Shown: positions 1 through 13,642 of the stretch, in pieces
Layout of the letters: every line of letters starts with the position of its first letter
Numbering within the stretch: the first letter of the stretch is position 1
DNA from: Luscinia megarhynchos
Lineage: Eukaryota > Chordata > Aves > Passeriformes > Turdidae
DNA: 64,000 nt
Assembly: GCA_034336665.1 (NCBI GenBank)
Contig: JAPFBE010000002.1
Coordinates: 31,165,406 to 31,229,405 of the forward strand
Direction of reading: 5' to 3'
Position numbers and translations under genes: made by a program
Notes under the pieces: model-generated
Seen by the model: the letters and a program-made list of their open reading frames with translations, nothing else
The model's database searches: none
What the model was told of the DNA's origin: nothing

Positions 1-403
1 TGTCTTGTTGCATGATTTAGGCATGACCTGACACAAAAGCATGTCAGATTCCCAAGAATTTTGGATGCTGACTAGGGTAGGAGAGTAGATTTATAGGACA
101 AAGTTCCATCAAAACATTTCTTATAGTTGTGGCTTCATGTGTAAGTAATATGTTAGGTGTTTTCATTCACTCCCTTTTAATTTGCAGTTTGAGCACTAGA
201 AATAGTAATTGGAACATTACTGTGCAGTAACTTTTAAAGCTCACATCAACAACCTCTCACAGTACAGTATTCATGTTAAATAAGAGGGACACAGAGAGGA
301 AGAAAACCAGGAAAACCAGGCAAAACATGTCTAAATCTTCAAGGCTTTATTAAATTAGAAACTCAAAGTTGGAAAAAAAAAAATGAAAAAAGAGAAAAAA
401 AGA
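1..403. other. Intergenic, no gene seen
   Basis: A/T-rich unique-looking DNA leading into the pentanucleotide array. A short impure A-rich stretch (about 371-403) precedes the array. No exon, RNA gene or recognisable transposon was found. Confidence 0.6.
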
Positions 404-630
404 AGGGAAGGGGAAGGGAAGGGAAGGGAAGGGAAGGGAAGGGAAGGGAAGGGGAAGGGAAGGGAAGGGAAGGGAAGGGAAGGGAAGGGAAGGGAAGGGA
501 AGGGAAGGGAAGGGAAGGGAAGGGAAGGGAAGGGAAGGGAAGGGAAGGGAAGGGAAGGGAAGGGAAGGGAAGGGAAGGGAAGGGAAGGGAAGGGAAGGGA
601 AGGGAAGGGAAGGGAAGGGAAGGGAAGGAA
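404..630 (+). repeat. (AAGGG)n pentanucleotide microsatellite
   Basis: About 45 copies of the unit GGGAA run almost perfectly, with single-base expansions (an extra G) near 411 and 451. Including the A/G-rich leader, positions 385-630 contain only purines on the + strand, a run of 246 nt. The unit has no stop codon in several frames, so apparent ORFs of 96 to 117 codons cross it on both strands. They encode only a five-residue low-complexity repeat and are not genes. Arrays like this are usually length-polymorphic, and the assembled length may be wrong. Confidence 0.97.
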
Positions 631-3456
631 CCAAACCCATCCCAAATACCTCTCTTTCATGCAGTGGCTAGAAGTGCTATCTTATAACTTACCTTACCTT
701 GTTAAATGTGACAGTAGCTGTTATCTAGAGCCATAAAGAAAATAGCAATAAATCCCTATAGCCTCTAACAGTTTGGCTGTTGAAAGCCTGGGTTTTCTAC
801 CATGGTAAAAAGTTGAAAAAACTCGTGTATTCAAATAAAGCCACATACACTGCCTCACCCTGGGGTTTCACTCCTGTTTTTAAAATATAACATATTTTCC
901 AACCATTATATTGAGGACTTCACATGTGCTACTGGAGATTTTACTGGTCATGGCTCATCGTCATTCACTAGCATGGAGCTCAACTCTGGGTCCTCAAGCT
1001 GGTCCAATATAAAAGCAAAACAAAAATTAGTTCCTACAGTGCCAGGCAATAATGGGAAAGAGCAATAGTTGGCAGACATGACCAGTGGAGAGACAGACTT
1101 AAGAAAATGTTTACATGCAGGAAGTTCATGAATATATCTGCTTTGTTTTGTGAGCCAAAATCTGTGGTTTGAAGGAGGTGAACACACCAGCCTTTTCTGA
1201 GTTCTTAATTGTCACAGTTATGGAAGCAGAAGTAAAAGCACTTGCATTTATGGAAGTTACCTTCCACTGCCTTCCCTTTGAAGTCTTTGCCCTTGTAGAA
1301 AGTGACAGAAATGCACAGTGAATTAATTCCCTTCTTCTACATGGTCAAGAGAAACACTCTGCAAGGAAACAAGCAAACCAACCCAAGTCATACTATGATT
1401 AACAAATTAGATACAGAATTAATCTCTTCCTGTCTTCAGGGATTAGCTGACAAGTACTCCTCTTGTAGTTACTCTAATTGGTGGATAGGCTCGTGTCTGA
1501 GCTGGATGACCTACTTAACTCTGTGTCACTCAAAACTATTTCCATGAATTTGGTGTATTCGAAGACAATTTCTATATTTTTGTTTACAAATATAATTTGT
1601 TGATTATGCAATAAATGCATGCATTTGTCTACATTTTATAGACTGGTGGTAATGAGATCTTCTAATTACCTTTACTACATTATGTATTAAGAATATATAA
1701 AATGCCCCATGGGTGCAGATTAACAATCTCATAGAGGTGGCACTATCTGCAGCCCACCCTCCTCATGCTCCTCCATCAGAACTGTGTGAGATGTGTGAGA
1801 TGCCAGAGGGTGTGCAGCCCTGCTTGTTCTGTTTGATGTGTGTGTGTGGACCTGCAGACCCTGAATTTGACTAGAGCCCTCTCTCCCTGGACCTGCTAGC
1901 CATGTCTGCCTCCACAACAGCCCACAGCAAAAGACCATCAGGAGCTCACCACTGCTGTCATTTCTCCATTTAATTCAGTCTCCTACCAATTTCCTTGAGC
2001 ATACCCAGTGCCACTGCTTCATGGGATCCAGTTGCCAGCCCAGTTATATATCTAGTTTATCTTCTGCCTCTGTGATTTGTAAACCTCAGTCTTATGCCCC
2101 ATCCACCTTCTCCAATAATCACACGAGAACCACGACCTCTTCAGTCATCCCTTTGAAGAAACCCCAACATCCCTTTGGTCACTGCAGTTTTTCTTCTCTA
2201 AGACCTCCATGCTCACTGACTTTTCTGGCTGCTGATGCACAGCAGGTCAGTGAATTTGGAAAACAGTCAGTAATGGCTCAAAAATATCTTTCTTGGGTTG
2301 TAGCTGTCTGTCCTGAGTTGCAACAGTATATTAGGTTTCCTTATCATATCTTCTCTTAATACTCTTTCCAGTTATAGCCAAGACCATTTGCAACTCCCTT
2401 CACATAGGCAGCAGCTCCAACTCTCTGATGATCTGCTGCCCTTCTCAAGCCAACTGCTTCTCTTTCAGTTGTGTTCCTTTTGAAATGAAGAATAAAGTCT
2501 GATTTGGCTATCCAAGGCAAGGGGAGCAAGATGTGACATTTCTGAAATACTTTCTATGTTGCACTATGGCATTTCTGAAATATTTTTTCTATTGTACTCT
2601 TCATTTTCCTTTGTATAATGTCCCAGTCTGAAATTTTATTTGGTATTAAAACTGTGTCTTGTTTGACATATAAAGTATAGCCTAAGCATCTTCATTTTAC
2701 AGATCAAAATTATTCCCATTTTTAAAGAAATTTCTGCATATCCAGAAACTATGGAGTATTGTCTTATTTAGGTACCACCAAATGACAACTTTTTTACAGA
2801 GTTTGAAGTTCTTCACAAGTATTTCTAAAATATGGAACAATATACTGTGCTCTTTTACTCATTCATATTCCTCTTCCAAGCCAATCAAACCTCAAGCAGG
2901 ATTATCAGGATGAGCTGCACACATGTCCATATGTTTCCACCTTGTTCTTTATCTGTAGAAGTGGTTTTGTGGATGGTAGAGCCTCTTGCAAACACTGTAC
3001 CACTTATCACAGCATGTATCTCTTGGAATACCTATGTACTGGAACAAGTACATGAAGTTTATGAGTAGGATTGAATAAATATTGTCCCAAGAAGCCTGGC
3101 CCAGCTACAACATGTATATCAAAACAGAGTAGGAATATGCAAAAGTGATTTTAAAAAAGGAAAGCGTGCCTAGCAGCAACTTTTTATCTAAAAAAGTAAG
3201 AAACGTTTTTAAGGGCTAGAGACCCACAGAGATTTTTGGAAGATGGAATTGAAAAGGGGTTACAAAACCACACAGAATAATGTCAGAAGTATGAGAGAGA
3301 GAAAGAATTTTTCTTAGTCTTAGAAATCATGGTCTGTAGCAAACTTTAACTATTATTTTCTGAGGAAGGTTTGAAGAAATAACAGCACTGATAAATGTTA
3401 ACCTAAAAAGCAGAAAAGCATGTCAAAGGTGTTTGGAGTTTTGCTGGAAGTTTTTG
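631..3456. other. Intergenic, no gene seen
   Basis: Mixed-composition DNA without a recognisable exon or repeat family. Short ORFs at 1729-1938 (minus) and 2021-2359 (plus) have no recognisable domain and no exon-like splice context. Confidence 0.55.
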
Positions 3457-3565
3457 GCTGGTTGGTTGGTTGGTTGATTGGTTGATTGATTAGTTAGTTT
3501 GTTTCGGGTTTGTTTTGATTGATTGGTTTTGTTTTGTTTTGTTTTTTTTTGTTTTTTTTTTTCTT
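3457..3565 (+). repeat. T/G-rich low-complexity tract
   Basis: TTGG units grade through TTGA and TTAG into TTTTG units and end in two runs of T. It is T/G-only over most of its length. Simple-sequence origin is the likeliest explanation. Confidence 0.85.
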
Positions 3566-6500
3566 CTGTCAAGTTTTGTAATTTCTTATCATTTATATAT
3601 GGTATATCACGTATTTGTGTACTCTATATTGCTTATTATCATAAATATAGCTCAGCATCCATATTTTTAAATTATATATTCAAAATGTAAATTTCATAAA
3701 AACTAAAAAATATATGCCCAGTCATTCTTTAGACAGCAGTTTTGCAAAAGGTACTGAGCAAGGGAGATTTTCTTTCGCTTCAGGAGCAAACCAATCACAT
3801 CACATCACAATGTTTTTCTCCAAATTGACTTCCACTCATCTGCTGCTCTTTTGTTTGAAGGAGTCTCTGAGTACTGACAGCCTTCTTCTAAATAAATGGC
3901 AATGGCCAAAAAGAGAAAAATCCTCTAAAATTAGTTGCCAACTGGACTTTTCTTTGGATTTGGGACTGCTCTTTGGTAAGCAGTTGGCTTTCCTTCCCTA
4001 GCTTGTCAGTGGCATCTTTAAACATCTGTTGCATTAAAGAAGTCACATCATGGAGCACACTGGGCATTGGCCTTAAGCCCCATAATCTCTTAAAGAATGG
4101 CCTGTCCTATTACAGGGAGACAAAGGTATTTTTATTGATATTTTGCAGTATTTTAAGAAGGCTTGCTGGTTTTTTTAAATCAGTTTTCTGGGAAGAACCA
4201 AAGAATGGTGTGTATTTCTGTCAAGTATAGGCCTCTTAACCATGGACCAAATAGACACACAAATCAACACCCTTGGCAGCTCTGTGAATGTTTGGAACCA
4301 CATCTATCCACTTCCAAGGAAGTTACTTGTCTAAACTTTCATTCAGTGCCTTGAAAAAGCAAGGAAAATGGCACTGCTGTGTCTCAGTGATCTTCTGCTC
4401 ATTTATCACATCTTCATTCTTAGAGACTAGACCAAGGCATGACATATGATATTTGTTGAGATTGCAGCAGCTCCTGTACCATTAAATGCTTTTCAATAGT
4501 GTGTCTAGGGTAGCTCCTGGGCTGTGTGCCTTCCATTATCTCTCTGGCTTCGAAGGAAGGCTTAGATTGTCAGAGCTCTGACTACCACTCTGCTTTTTCC
4601 CATCAGCTGGAGCAGCAGAATGGCTCTGGCAGGTAGGCTCATTTGGGTGCCACTGGTGAGGAAAGCAGCTGTGGGCACTGGTGCAAATAGTTCAGGAGGC
4701 AGAGCTCAGCTGTGATGGATGTTTCAGAGGACAAACTGTGCTGCTCTCTCCTGAGAGCTCCTCTGCTGTAGATTTGGACATGTGGAACAACAGATTGGTG
4801 GACAGGGAAACTGGTTAAGTCAGTCTGTAAATTTACTCGCATTAAGTCCAAATCAATCTTCCTGAAAAATGATTAACATACTTACAGTTGAAAGGTCTGC
4901 TTTCAAGTGAAATGTCACTGTTTTGTGGTCTTTGGACAGATTGTTATATGGGAATGTTTTTGCAGGCTGCTAGTACCCTACTGTCATTACTGTTAAGCAT
5001 TTTGCCTAGATGATGTGTAGCATATTTTCTCTTTAAAGTGCTCTGTAGTTGTAGGCCTACTTGCTAAAAGATGTCACCTTTCTTGAGAAAAACAAATGAA
5101 CAAAAAGTATAAAAATGGCTTTCAGCACTGCAAACAATATTTAGCCCCATAATGCTATGAAGGAGACCAAAGCCCAGAACAAAGATTTGCTAATATAGAT
5201 TCCAGGACACCAAGATGTGACTAATACATCTCTCAAACATGTCTCCTCTTGTGGAGACTCAGAAAGTGTGAAACTCCTGCAAAGGCCCTTCCTGCTTTCT
5301 TTACTTGCTATCACCCCAAACAACGACCAAATGCAACACCCTCTTACCTCTTAATATTGGAACTATGCCTACACTATTCTTCAGAAGGCATTTTAGGACC
5401 AGGTATCAAGCAGAGTAACCATCCAGCTCTAAACAGAATCAAATGTACATTTAAAGCAAATTGGTAACATCAAACTCTTTCTAAATAAGTTTAAGAGTTT
5501 AATAAGTCTAATACGAAAATACCTATCTTTGCCACTAATGCAAAGCTGAAATGAACAGAGAAGAGGTCTTGATTAATAAAAAAATAATAAATCTCTCAGG
5601 ATTCCTTTTATAAACTTTCTTTTTTTTCATCTGGGATATTGTCTTCCATATCTACCTGTAGCATTATCACCTTGTTTGGAAATTGCAATTCAAAACAATA
5701 AACAGGTACCATTCTAGAGCTGCAATGACCAAGTAACCTGGCTAATGAGAAAGGCAAATTCGGTGTGGTCTAAAAGGTGCTGCAATGAACTGTCTCATGT
5801 GCATCTGTGCCATGGAGCCACAACGAGTTATGTGCTGCTGTAAGTTCAGAGGTGGTTCCTCTTATGGTAGCAGAGTCATGTGCATTTGCAAGAGAGCACC
5901 TGTCTCTGCTTCCCAGTGCTGCTGGGAACTTGCTTTCACATGCAGCAGAAGCAGGCACAAAGCTGCACACATTTATATATTTATGACTCTTAATACCATG
6001 CTGGGCTGGTGCACACCAAACAATGCACAGACCTTTTCTGATTTGAGCGAGTTACGGGGAGCCAGGTAAAAATAGGACATGTAAAGTGTAGGTTAAAAGG
6101 AGTGAGGAAAAAAGGGAAGAAATGTTTTTTTATGTATTTATGCATTTATGCAATTTGGTGCACGTTGGCTGTCATGCAAGATGGACAAGGATACACTTTT
6201 CATATGTACTACAGCAGGCAGAATACAAGTGATCTGCTATGTTTATAAAGCCAACCCATAATACTGATTTCCTTTCATCTCAAATCATGATTCCTGACTT
6301 TTTAGAGATCAAGAATCCGGGCTCTCAGTAAAAATTCAAAGCTGTCATTGAATATGGTACACTGGAAAACAGAACATCATGTAGGGTCACAGCTCCTTCC
6401 CAACATGACGGTGCATTGGAATTTGTTATGAAACATATTTACAGATATAGAGGAGCATAACTGAAGGGTGTTTGAAAATAATAGAAGTCTTCAAAATAAT

Positions 6501-9500
6501 GATCAGAGGGATCAGATATAATTATACCTGAGGAGCATCCAGAGATATGGAAACCTTGTTTATCTGTCTAGTTCAACTCATACATATGAATCAGCCTACC
6601 CAGGTCCTGGATGGATCTCCTGAGAGGCAGAAAGCAGGAGGACTTCCCACAGAACACACAGCAACTACCAATGTCTGAATATTTGGTTCTCTGTATGCAG
6701 CATACAAGCTGCTGACAGAGACCTGCTTAAACTACACAGGACAGGAAAGAAGTGCCTGGAGCCAGGAATTTTCCACTGATCCACAAAGCAGAGAGAATGT
6801 GGATAGCATAATATCTAGAAGCAACTGGAATATCTTTTTTATTAATGATGGAAGCTGCTGCTGGAGTAATGTGTGCAAAATTGAAACTGCCTGATTATAT
6901 TATGAATAGGCCCCGTGTGACCTACCTTTTGGTTATCTATACATATGCTTTTTAAAAATGAAAGAGTCAGTCTTGGGAAGATTATGCTGCACTTTGAGTA
7001 GTTTACCTTTCAGTAGAGATTACAGAAAGTAATTTGTGGAGTCCACAGAGACTGTGTATTACACAGAGCATAAGACAAAGAAATGGATACCATTTAAATC
7101 AACAATGGAAAATGTAAAGAGCTGATCTGGAAATAACAGGAGTTTATTTTCTTTTACACTATTTATTCCAAGTTGAAGAAGAGAGAAGAACAAAGTGATA
7201 ATTTTGAGGTAATAAATAACTGAGTGATGTGTGAAATGTAAAAAAAGATTAAAAACCCTTCTAAATCCAAACTTTTAGTATTACTTGTAAGCCTCTAGTG
7301 TGCTAACCTATGTATCTGTGTAAAGAACAGAGAACAAGTTTAGATAGTAACACCACTTCCTAGGGACACTGGTGGTGTGGGAGGAAAACAGGAGACACAG
7401 GATGATGGACAGATTCCCCTTCTCTGAGGGGGAGATAGTGTGGTGCATCATCTGGCTGGAGGGAGCCTGTGCAAAGTTGTTCTTTCAGATATCCTGACAT
7501 CAGAGCTGTAGGACAGAACAATAAAACCATAGTGGCCTTTCACAGCAAGCAGTTTTCACTTAACTTCTCTGGAGTATTTCCAAGGATTCAGGTTCACATA
7601 TCCATGAGCCAGCTTGGAAGCATATTGTGAGTTTCTTCCTGGATTTGTTTAAACATAAGGGTCTTCTGCTGAGGGTCCTGGAGAAAGTTCTGTGAAAAAT
7701 AGCTAGATAGAGCATTAGAGTAGCCCTAGAGAATAGATTGCCCTTTGCTCTCTTTGACTGTTCTCCTCAGCAGCATACAAGCTGAGGGCATTTAAATTAG
7801 ACAGTGAGACTCTGGGAAAAACCTGTTTTTGTGCCCTGATCGTTTAGATTTTGAGAATTAGAATCACTTCTGGCAACCAAGGCTTCCTCTTTGTACATAA
7901 ATCCAAGCTTTCAGGCCCAGGTTTTAATCATAAGCACTACATAAGCCTGAAAATAATTAATTGGACATTTTGCAGTTTCATGCTGCAGTTCTGGATAAAA
8001 GTGATATATCACTTGGAGATCAGATATAAATATGAAATTGGCTTGAATTACTTCATCTTGTGCACTGGTGTGTTGAGACTACAGCCATTAAGGACTACAG
8101 AAGGCCTAGAAATTAAGAATTCAATTAAGAAATTGCCTGAAATTAAGGAAACTTCAGGATAAAATAGGTATAGCCCCCTGATGCTGCTGATGGTTCACTG
8201 GCAGGACTATTTATGTTGGTTTTCTTATGTTTATGCTGGCATTTTAAGAACTGCAGGCAGTTGTGCTCCAAAAGCCTTCACAAGAAAGGTGCTACTGCAG
8301 CTGCAAGTTCATGGCAGTCCAAGGCAAGCACAGCCAGAATGCTCTGTCACCTTAGCTTGTACCACTGTGTCCATGTGCTGATCTACCTGTGCAGCTGCCT
8401 GGGAACCTGATTTTCCACTATGTGGGAAGTTGCATGATTTTACAGAAAAAACCCTCCTGGACAGAAAACAACAACATAAGTTAATGTCTGTGGAACAGTG
8501 GGGGAGGTTATGAGTATTTGATCAGAATGAAGGGAGCTCACAGCACTGTCTGTGGTTTTATGTTTTCATATTAATGTCTTCATATCCATATTCTGGGTTG
8601 TGACACCTTGCCTTGAAAGTTTTGCTCATGGTGCCTGTGATGGAAAGAGACAAGAAGAACTAAAAAGAGAAGGTAAAGGACAGAAGACACTCCAGACAGC
8701 AGCACCTGTGCTAGGCTGAAACTCAGTAACTCCTCCCTTCTTTACAAAGTGGGACTGTCATAACGCTCTGCAGTTGCCACAGGGCAAGGGTAAAAAGCCA
8801 AGAGCACTGCAGCAATTACTGCTTCTACTGCTCACATTAACAACCAAAGCATGTAAATGGTCTTCCCTTGCCAGGATACCAGACAATAAATGAAATTTCA
8901 AGGGTCTAATGTGCAAAAATTCCAAGGTCACTCAATCTGAGGAGGACAAATTATAATAAGCTTCACTATAAATAGCAACTTCAATGACCTGTTGTTGCAA
9001 TTCTGGGTGAGTTATCAATGATGCACTTTTCAAGTATTTTCTATTAAGAATATGCATCATATTGAACTTCAGACTGTGGAGGCTGTAGCTCCTTTCCTTC
9101 TTCAGACAAAGAGATGAGACATCCCACCAAGCTGCAGCCACTATGGGGCATCTAGTTTAAGGTAGTTATTTAGGCTTCTCCTGTAACAAAGAAGGATTCA
9201 TCTTGGTATCAGATGAATTGACTTCTGGAGGTGCCTATTTTCTTTCCAGTTAACTGTGAAGGGAGCTTAAACAACTGCCCTTAAACCAAGGATCTGTATT
9301 TTAGAATGATAAAGTGTGAATTCCATAATTGTGTTTAGCAATATCCAGTGCCAGTCTAGTCACTAGGCATGACATTATGTCTTATCCTACAGGGTTAATA
9401 AAATGAAGGGTGATACTTGTACTAGATAGGGACATCTCAAAAACAAATGTTGCTAAATTCATGCAGGGAGAAAAGGACAAATTATGGCAAACACCAGGCA

Positions 9501-12500
9501 AACACAAAGAGCGTGGAAAGCACCATTGAGTGGTGCAGCCACATGAGCTGCTTCTCCTTTCCTCCATCAGCAAGAGTCAAGAAGTTGTGTTTGTGTGTTT
9601 GCTAAATGCAAATGAAGTGATGCAACATGCAATCCTTGTTGTCCAGCAGTCTCCAAGACTTTAAAAACCTGTCTTTAAAAGTAAGGTAAAAGCACAGTAT
9701 AGTCTCATAATTCTGGGAGCTGAGTGAGGCTTTAAAAATTTCTTCCAAGGGAAGAAAAAGCAAGAAAAAACCACAACAATACGACATATGACACCCTTAT
9801 CTGCTCCCTCCAAATAATCTCAGGAATGCCCTTCTCTCATGATAATATACATCAATGTAATTCCACTGTAGTGGTCTTCACTTTTCTTCCAAAAACCCGA
9901 GGGGATGGTTTACACTGTCACAAGTATGGGCCCTTTTCTTCTATTGATTACAAATTTTCCATCTCAGCAATAACAGTTATTTCAATGTAAATATTCCTAA
10001 ATTTTTACAGTACAGGAAAGAAGAAGCTAAAAATGCAATGATTAATTCTTTGTCAGTCATAAACCATTTAAGTAGGGCATATTCTCTACTGGGTTTTCAG
10101 TGATACTGAAGGAACATGAACCTGCATTGTTTAATATCAATTTACTGCTAAACAAAGCCTCTTCTGACTTCAGTGTGGCTCATGAATAGCAAATTAATCA
10201 AATTTGGAACTGTTTGTTTGGTCTTTAAAATGATTTAATCAGACGTACCTCATTTAGAAAGTAATTTAATAAGAGAGGTAAAGTAATAGCTAACACTGCT
10301 TCAGTGTTGAAGCAGATTGTTTAGATGAACTGTTTTATGAATCCAATATGCAGTATATAGAAATGCAGACCTATCACCCTGCTCTTTTTGGATCAATAAC
10401 CTCAACAAGTTCCTAATAACATGTTTCATATAAAGCATTCAGACAAATTTCTTATCATTCTGTTTTGTGAAAATAAATGTTTGCATTCAATACACAATTT
10501 TAATATACAATGTATCAAAAAGTCAGTGTGGGTCAAATTAATAATAATTCACAAAATCTGAATCATTGATTTTACAGGAGCTACTCCAGCTCATTCTAGT
10601 GACTGATGCATCCCCAGACAATGCATTGCAGAAGAGGAAAAAATGCAACAGGAAAAATCATTCTCTGTGGAGAAATGACTAGTTATGAGTAATAACTTGT
10701 CAGCACTTACTCCATAAAGAAGTTTACTCCTGTTTACAGAGCAGGACAAAAATGCCTGGCCACTCTGGTAATGTTGTCATGGAAAAGAAAGGAGAGAGAT
10801 GCTGAGAAGATCCAGGTTTCCCAATAAGTGTTGTCACCACCTTCTAAAATGTATGCTTTAAAAAGTGCATTACAATTGCTATAGAAAAGGTGCAAATAAT
10901 GAAGAAAAGCCATTGCCTGTATGTCTACATTGAAATTATTCATTGCTCCTGAGCAAAAACCTTCATGTTTCAGCAGGCACAAAGAAAGGACTCAGTTGGG
11001 ACATAATGTAGTCTCTTTTTTGTCAGTTGATAATTTTTATGATATAATTTAGGACTGCATGTATCTATCTTCAGCTGAGAAATCTAAAGTCTTGTTGGGT
11101 ACCCAAACACGGAGCTCTATGATGAGTCAATTAGGCATACAATGAAGACTTTTCTAAAATGTGTAATGAATGTCTTCTTGATATCAGATGAAGTTTGCAT
11201 GAGGAATCATCACCCTCTCAGCTCTCCCATATTCCCTACCAGCTCTCCTGTGCTAACCTCACCCTCCCTGGCCCCTCTTCACACATTCAGCATCACGTCA
11301 TGCTCCTCACCCTGTCAAAAAATGCCCACAACTCTGCAAACTCTCTTCTACACCTCACTGATTCTGCAGTCTTACTTCAGATCTATCAGTGTCCTGTGTT
11401 CTGTCAGACCCTCATACTCAAGGAAGCAGAAACTACGATGCATCCCTGCTAAAGATGAGCTTTTTAGGTGGTGTTTTTAAAAATTCAGAAGGCTAAGAGG
11501 CACTGGCATTATGTACAGCTGACAGGATACTGGCTCTTGGCTCCACCTCTCTTTACAGAGACATAGAAAGGGCTGCAGTGGGGCAAGCCAAGCATCTGTC
11601 TAATCTGATCAGCAACTAACAACAGCAAACATACATGGAAGAGTCTATAAAGAAACAATGACAATATTTTCTTAAAATTTTCTCATAGTTGTTATTGTTA
11701 CCTTGTAAATAAGATTTTTGACACTAAGAAGTTAAAGGATACAAGTTTTAGCTGCGGCATCACATTGACTGGTGGCCATGTGCCTGTTGCATCCCTGAAT
11801 TTTCTTTGCTCTGGGAGTGCCCAAGGCAGGATGTTGGCAACCGTGCGGGACAAACAGCTTCTCCAAACTTTGTCTGGGAAAAAGGGAAACATATGACTGT
11901 GCATGTTATTACAGCATCCATACCAGCATCTTCCTAATGTCCAAAACTCTTTGTGCTGTTCTTCAGCTATGGGATGGTTTTGTAATGCACCTGCTACTGG
12001 TAGTGAAGTGCTCTTACTTCAGTGCCTTGTAGGCAGCACTTCACCTCAACACGTAGAAGTGAAAAAGGGCAGCTTTGAACACAATCTGAAATTCCTAAAG
12101 GAGGAAACAATATTTGAGATGTCTGGTCTTGATGTTCACCCTTGGCTGACAGGAACTACAGAACAGCACAAAAAAAAATCTGTCAGCTCAGCTAAACCCA
12201 AGAAACAAACCAGTTCAGGACTCACTGGGGACTCTTTCCTGTATTTGTACACTGCAAGAAAGCTTTACATCCACAGGTTTGTTTGCTCATGATATTATTT
12301 CTGCCTCCACTTATAAATGAGTCAGGCATGAGTCTGCTGTTAGAAAATCCAAACATGAATTTTGACTTCAGCAATCTGCTACTGAGTTGTGCCTCTGCTC
12401 ACAGCAATATGGATATACTCTCAAAGGCAGTAAATGAAATAAAACTGCCACAAAAACTTGTCTGCAGTTCTTTCTGAAAGAAGAACTGGGAACTTCTCTC

Positions 12501-13357
12501 CCTGTGCAGAAAGCAGCAGGGGCAGAGAACCAGGACACTTCATCAAAAGCATTATGAAAGTGTCTGTTTTCCCTGGGAGGCTGAAGAACATGATTTTCTG
12601 AAAATTCCACTCTGTTCATTAGTGGAAAAAACAAAAGCAACACCATCTTTAACAATTATTGGAAGATATTTGTGTACTGGTAGTACTGACTTAGACCTTA
12701 GAGGAACCACATTTATCTAATAGCTCATCTTTCCCCATCCTCTGCAATGTTTGGTGAATCATGGCTTATGTCCCTTCCTCTGTTTTCCACTATATATGCT
12801 CCCTTTCTTCTGTTATTTCCCTGCCCTAGGCTGCTCCATTCATTATGGCAATGATTCACTCCTACTATGGGTAGCAACAGACACAGTGGTGAAAGATGTT
12901 TTGGCACTGCTAGCTGTTATCATTATACAAAAAACCAACAGTCCTTAGTTAATCTTGTTCAATATAACAACAATCAACAGAAGGGAAATATTAACTTTTC
13001 TGCTTCGGGAAGGCAGAAATGTTATTATGTAAGACCCTATTTCAGGAAAATACCCTTATTTTGGATATCTTGTGCCTAAAGTAGAAAGTAAAATTGAAAA
13101 ATGAACTGTTGGAACTGTTTCTTAACAGGAAAATGTAATATAGTTCTTCTGGGAAATTAATATTGTGCTTATACCTCCTGTGGATAGGTGATCTAGAATG
13201 GCTTTACAATTGCCAATAGTACAGAAATTCTCGTTTGCACTAGAGGTTGGTAATCAATCAAAACATCATGGTCACATTGTTGGGAAGAGACCTCTAAAAG
13301 CTCTTTAAATCACAAGCATCAGCAACTCATTTTCAGGTCAGCTATGGCATTGCTAGG
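3566..13357. other. Intergenic, no gene seen
   Basis: About 9.8 kb of mostly A/T-rich DNA. I recognise no exon, RNA gene, CR1 or LTR here. A cysteine-rich 94-codon ORF at 5785-6069 and a 129-codon ORF at 11903-12292 resemble no family I know and are treated as chance. The part from about 10,080 to 10,570 is rich in TAAT/ATTA cores and free of visible repeats, so it is a candidate conserved non-coding element (see findings). Confidence 0.5.
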
Positions 13358-13642
13358 CCAGTTCTTGGAAATCTTTAAGGTTGCCCACATTCCCAGGAAA
13401 GTGCTGCACTGACCTCTTAGTGGAAAAGCTTTTCCTCAAATTCCATCTGAAGTTCCCAAGACACAGTTGGTGCCCTTTGCACCCTGCTGTATCATCTGTG
13501 ACTGCTATGCAGAATTTGTCTCCTGATCTTTGCAACTTTTCCTGAAGTATTTTTGGCAGCTATTACACGGCTCCTTATTTTCTTCTTCTGCAGACAACAA
13601 AAGCTCAACTCCTTCTAACTCCAGACCCCTGACCATCCCAGA
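13358..13642 (-). mobile_element. CR1 LINE fragment, antisense, degraded
   Basis: Read on the minus strand this matches the end of the CR1 second ORF and its 3' region. On the + strand the order of landmarks is the reverse complement of CR1: the accgaggtc-like 'gacctcttagtgg' block, 'catctgtgactgc', 'gcagctattac' and 'ccagacccctgaccatcc'. Both ends are truncated and there are internal deletions, so it is an old copy with no coding capacity. Confidence 0.7.

Noticed and set aside
350..736. ORFs of 96-117 codons on both strands
   Set aside because: They are the translation of the stop-free (AAGGG)n array and have only low-complexity content.
5785..6069. Cysteine-rich 94-codon ORF followed by a donor-like AG|GTAAAA
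   Set aside because: No recognisable domain. An overlapping antisense ORF of similar length, and no acceptor or second exon that could be matched.
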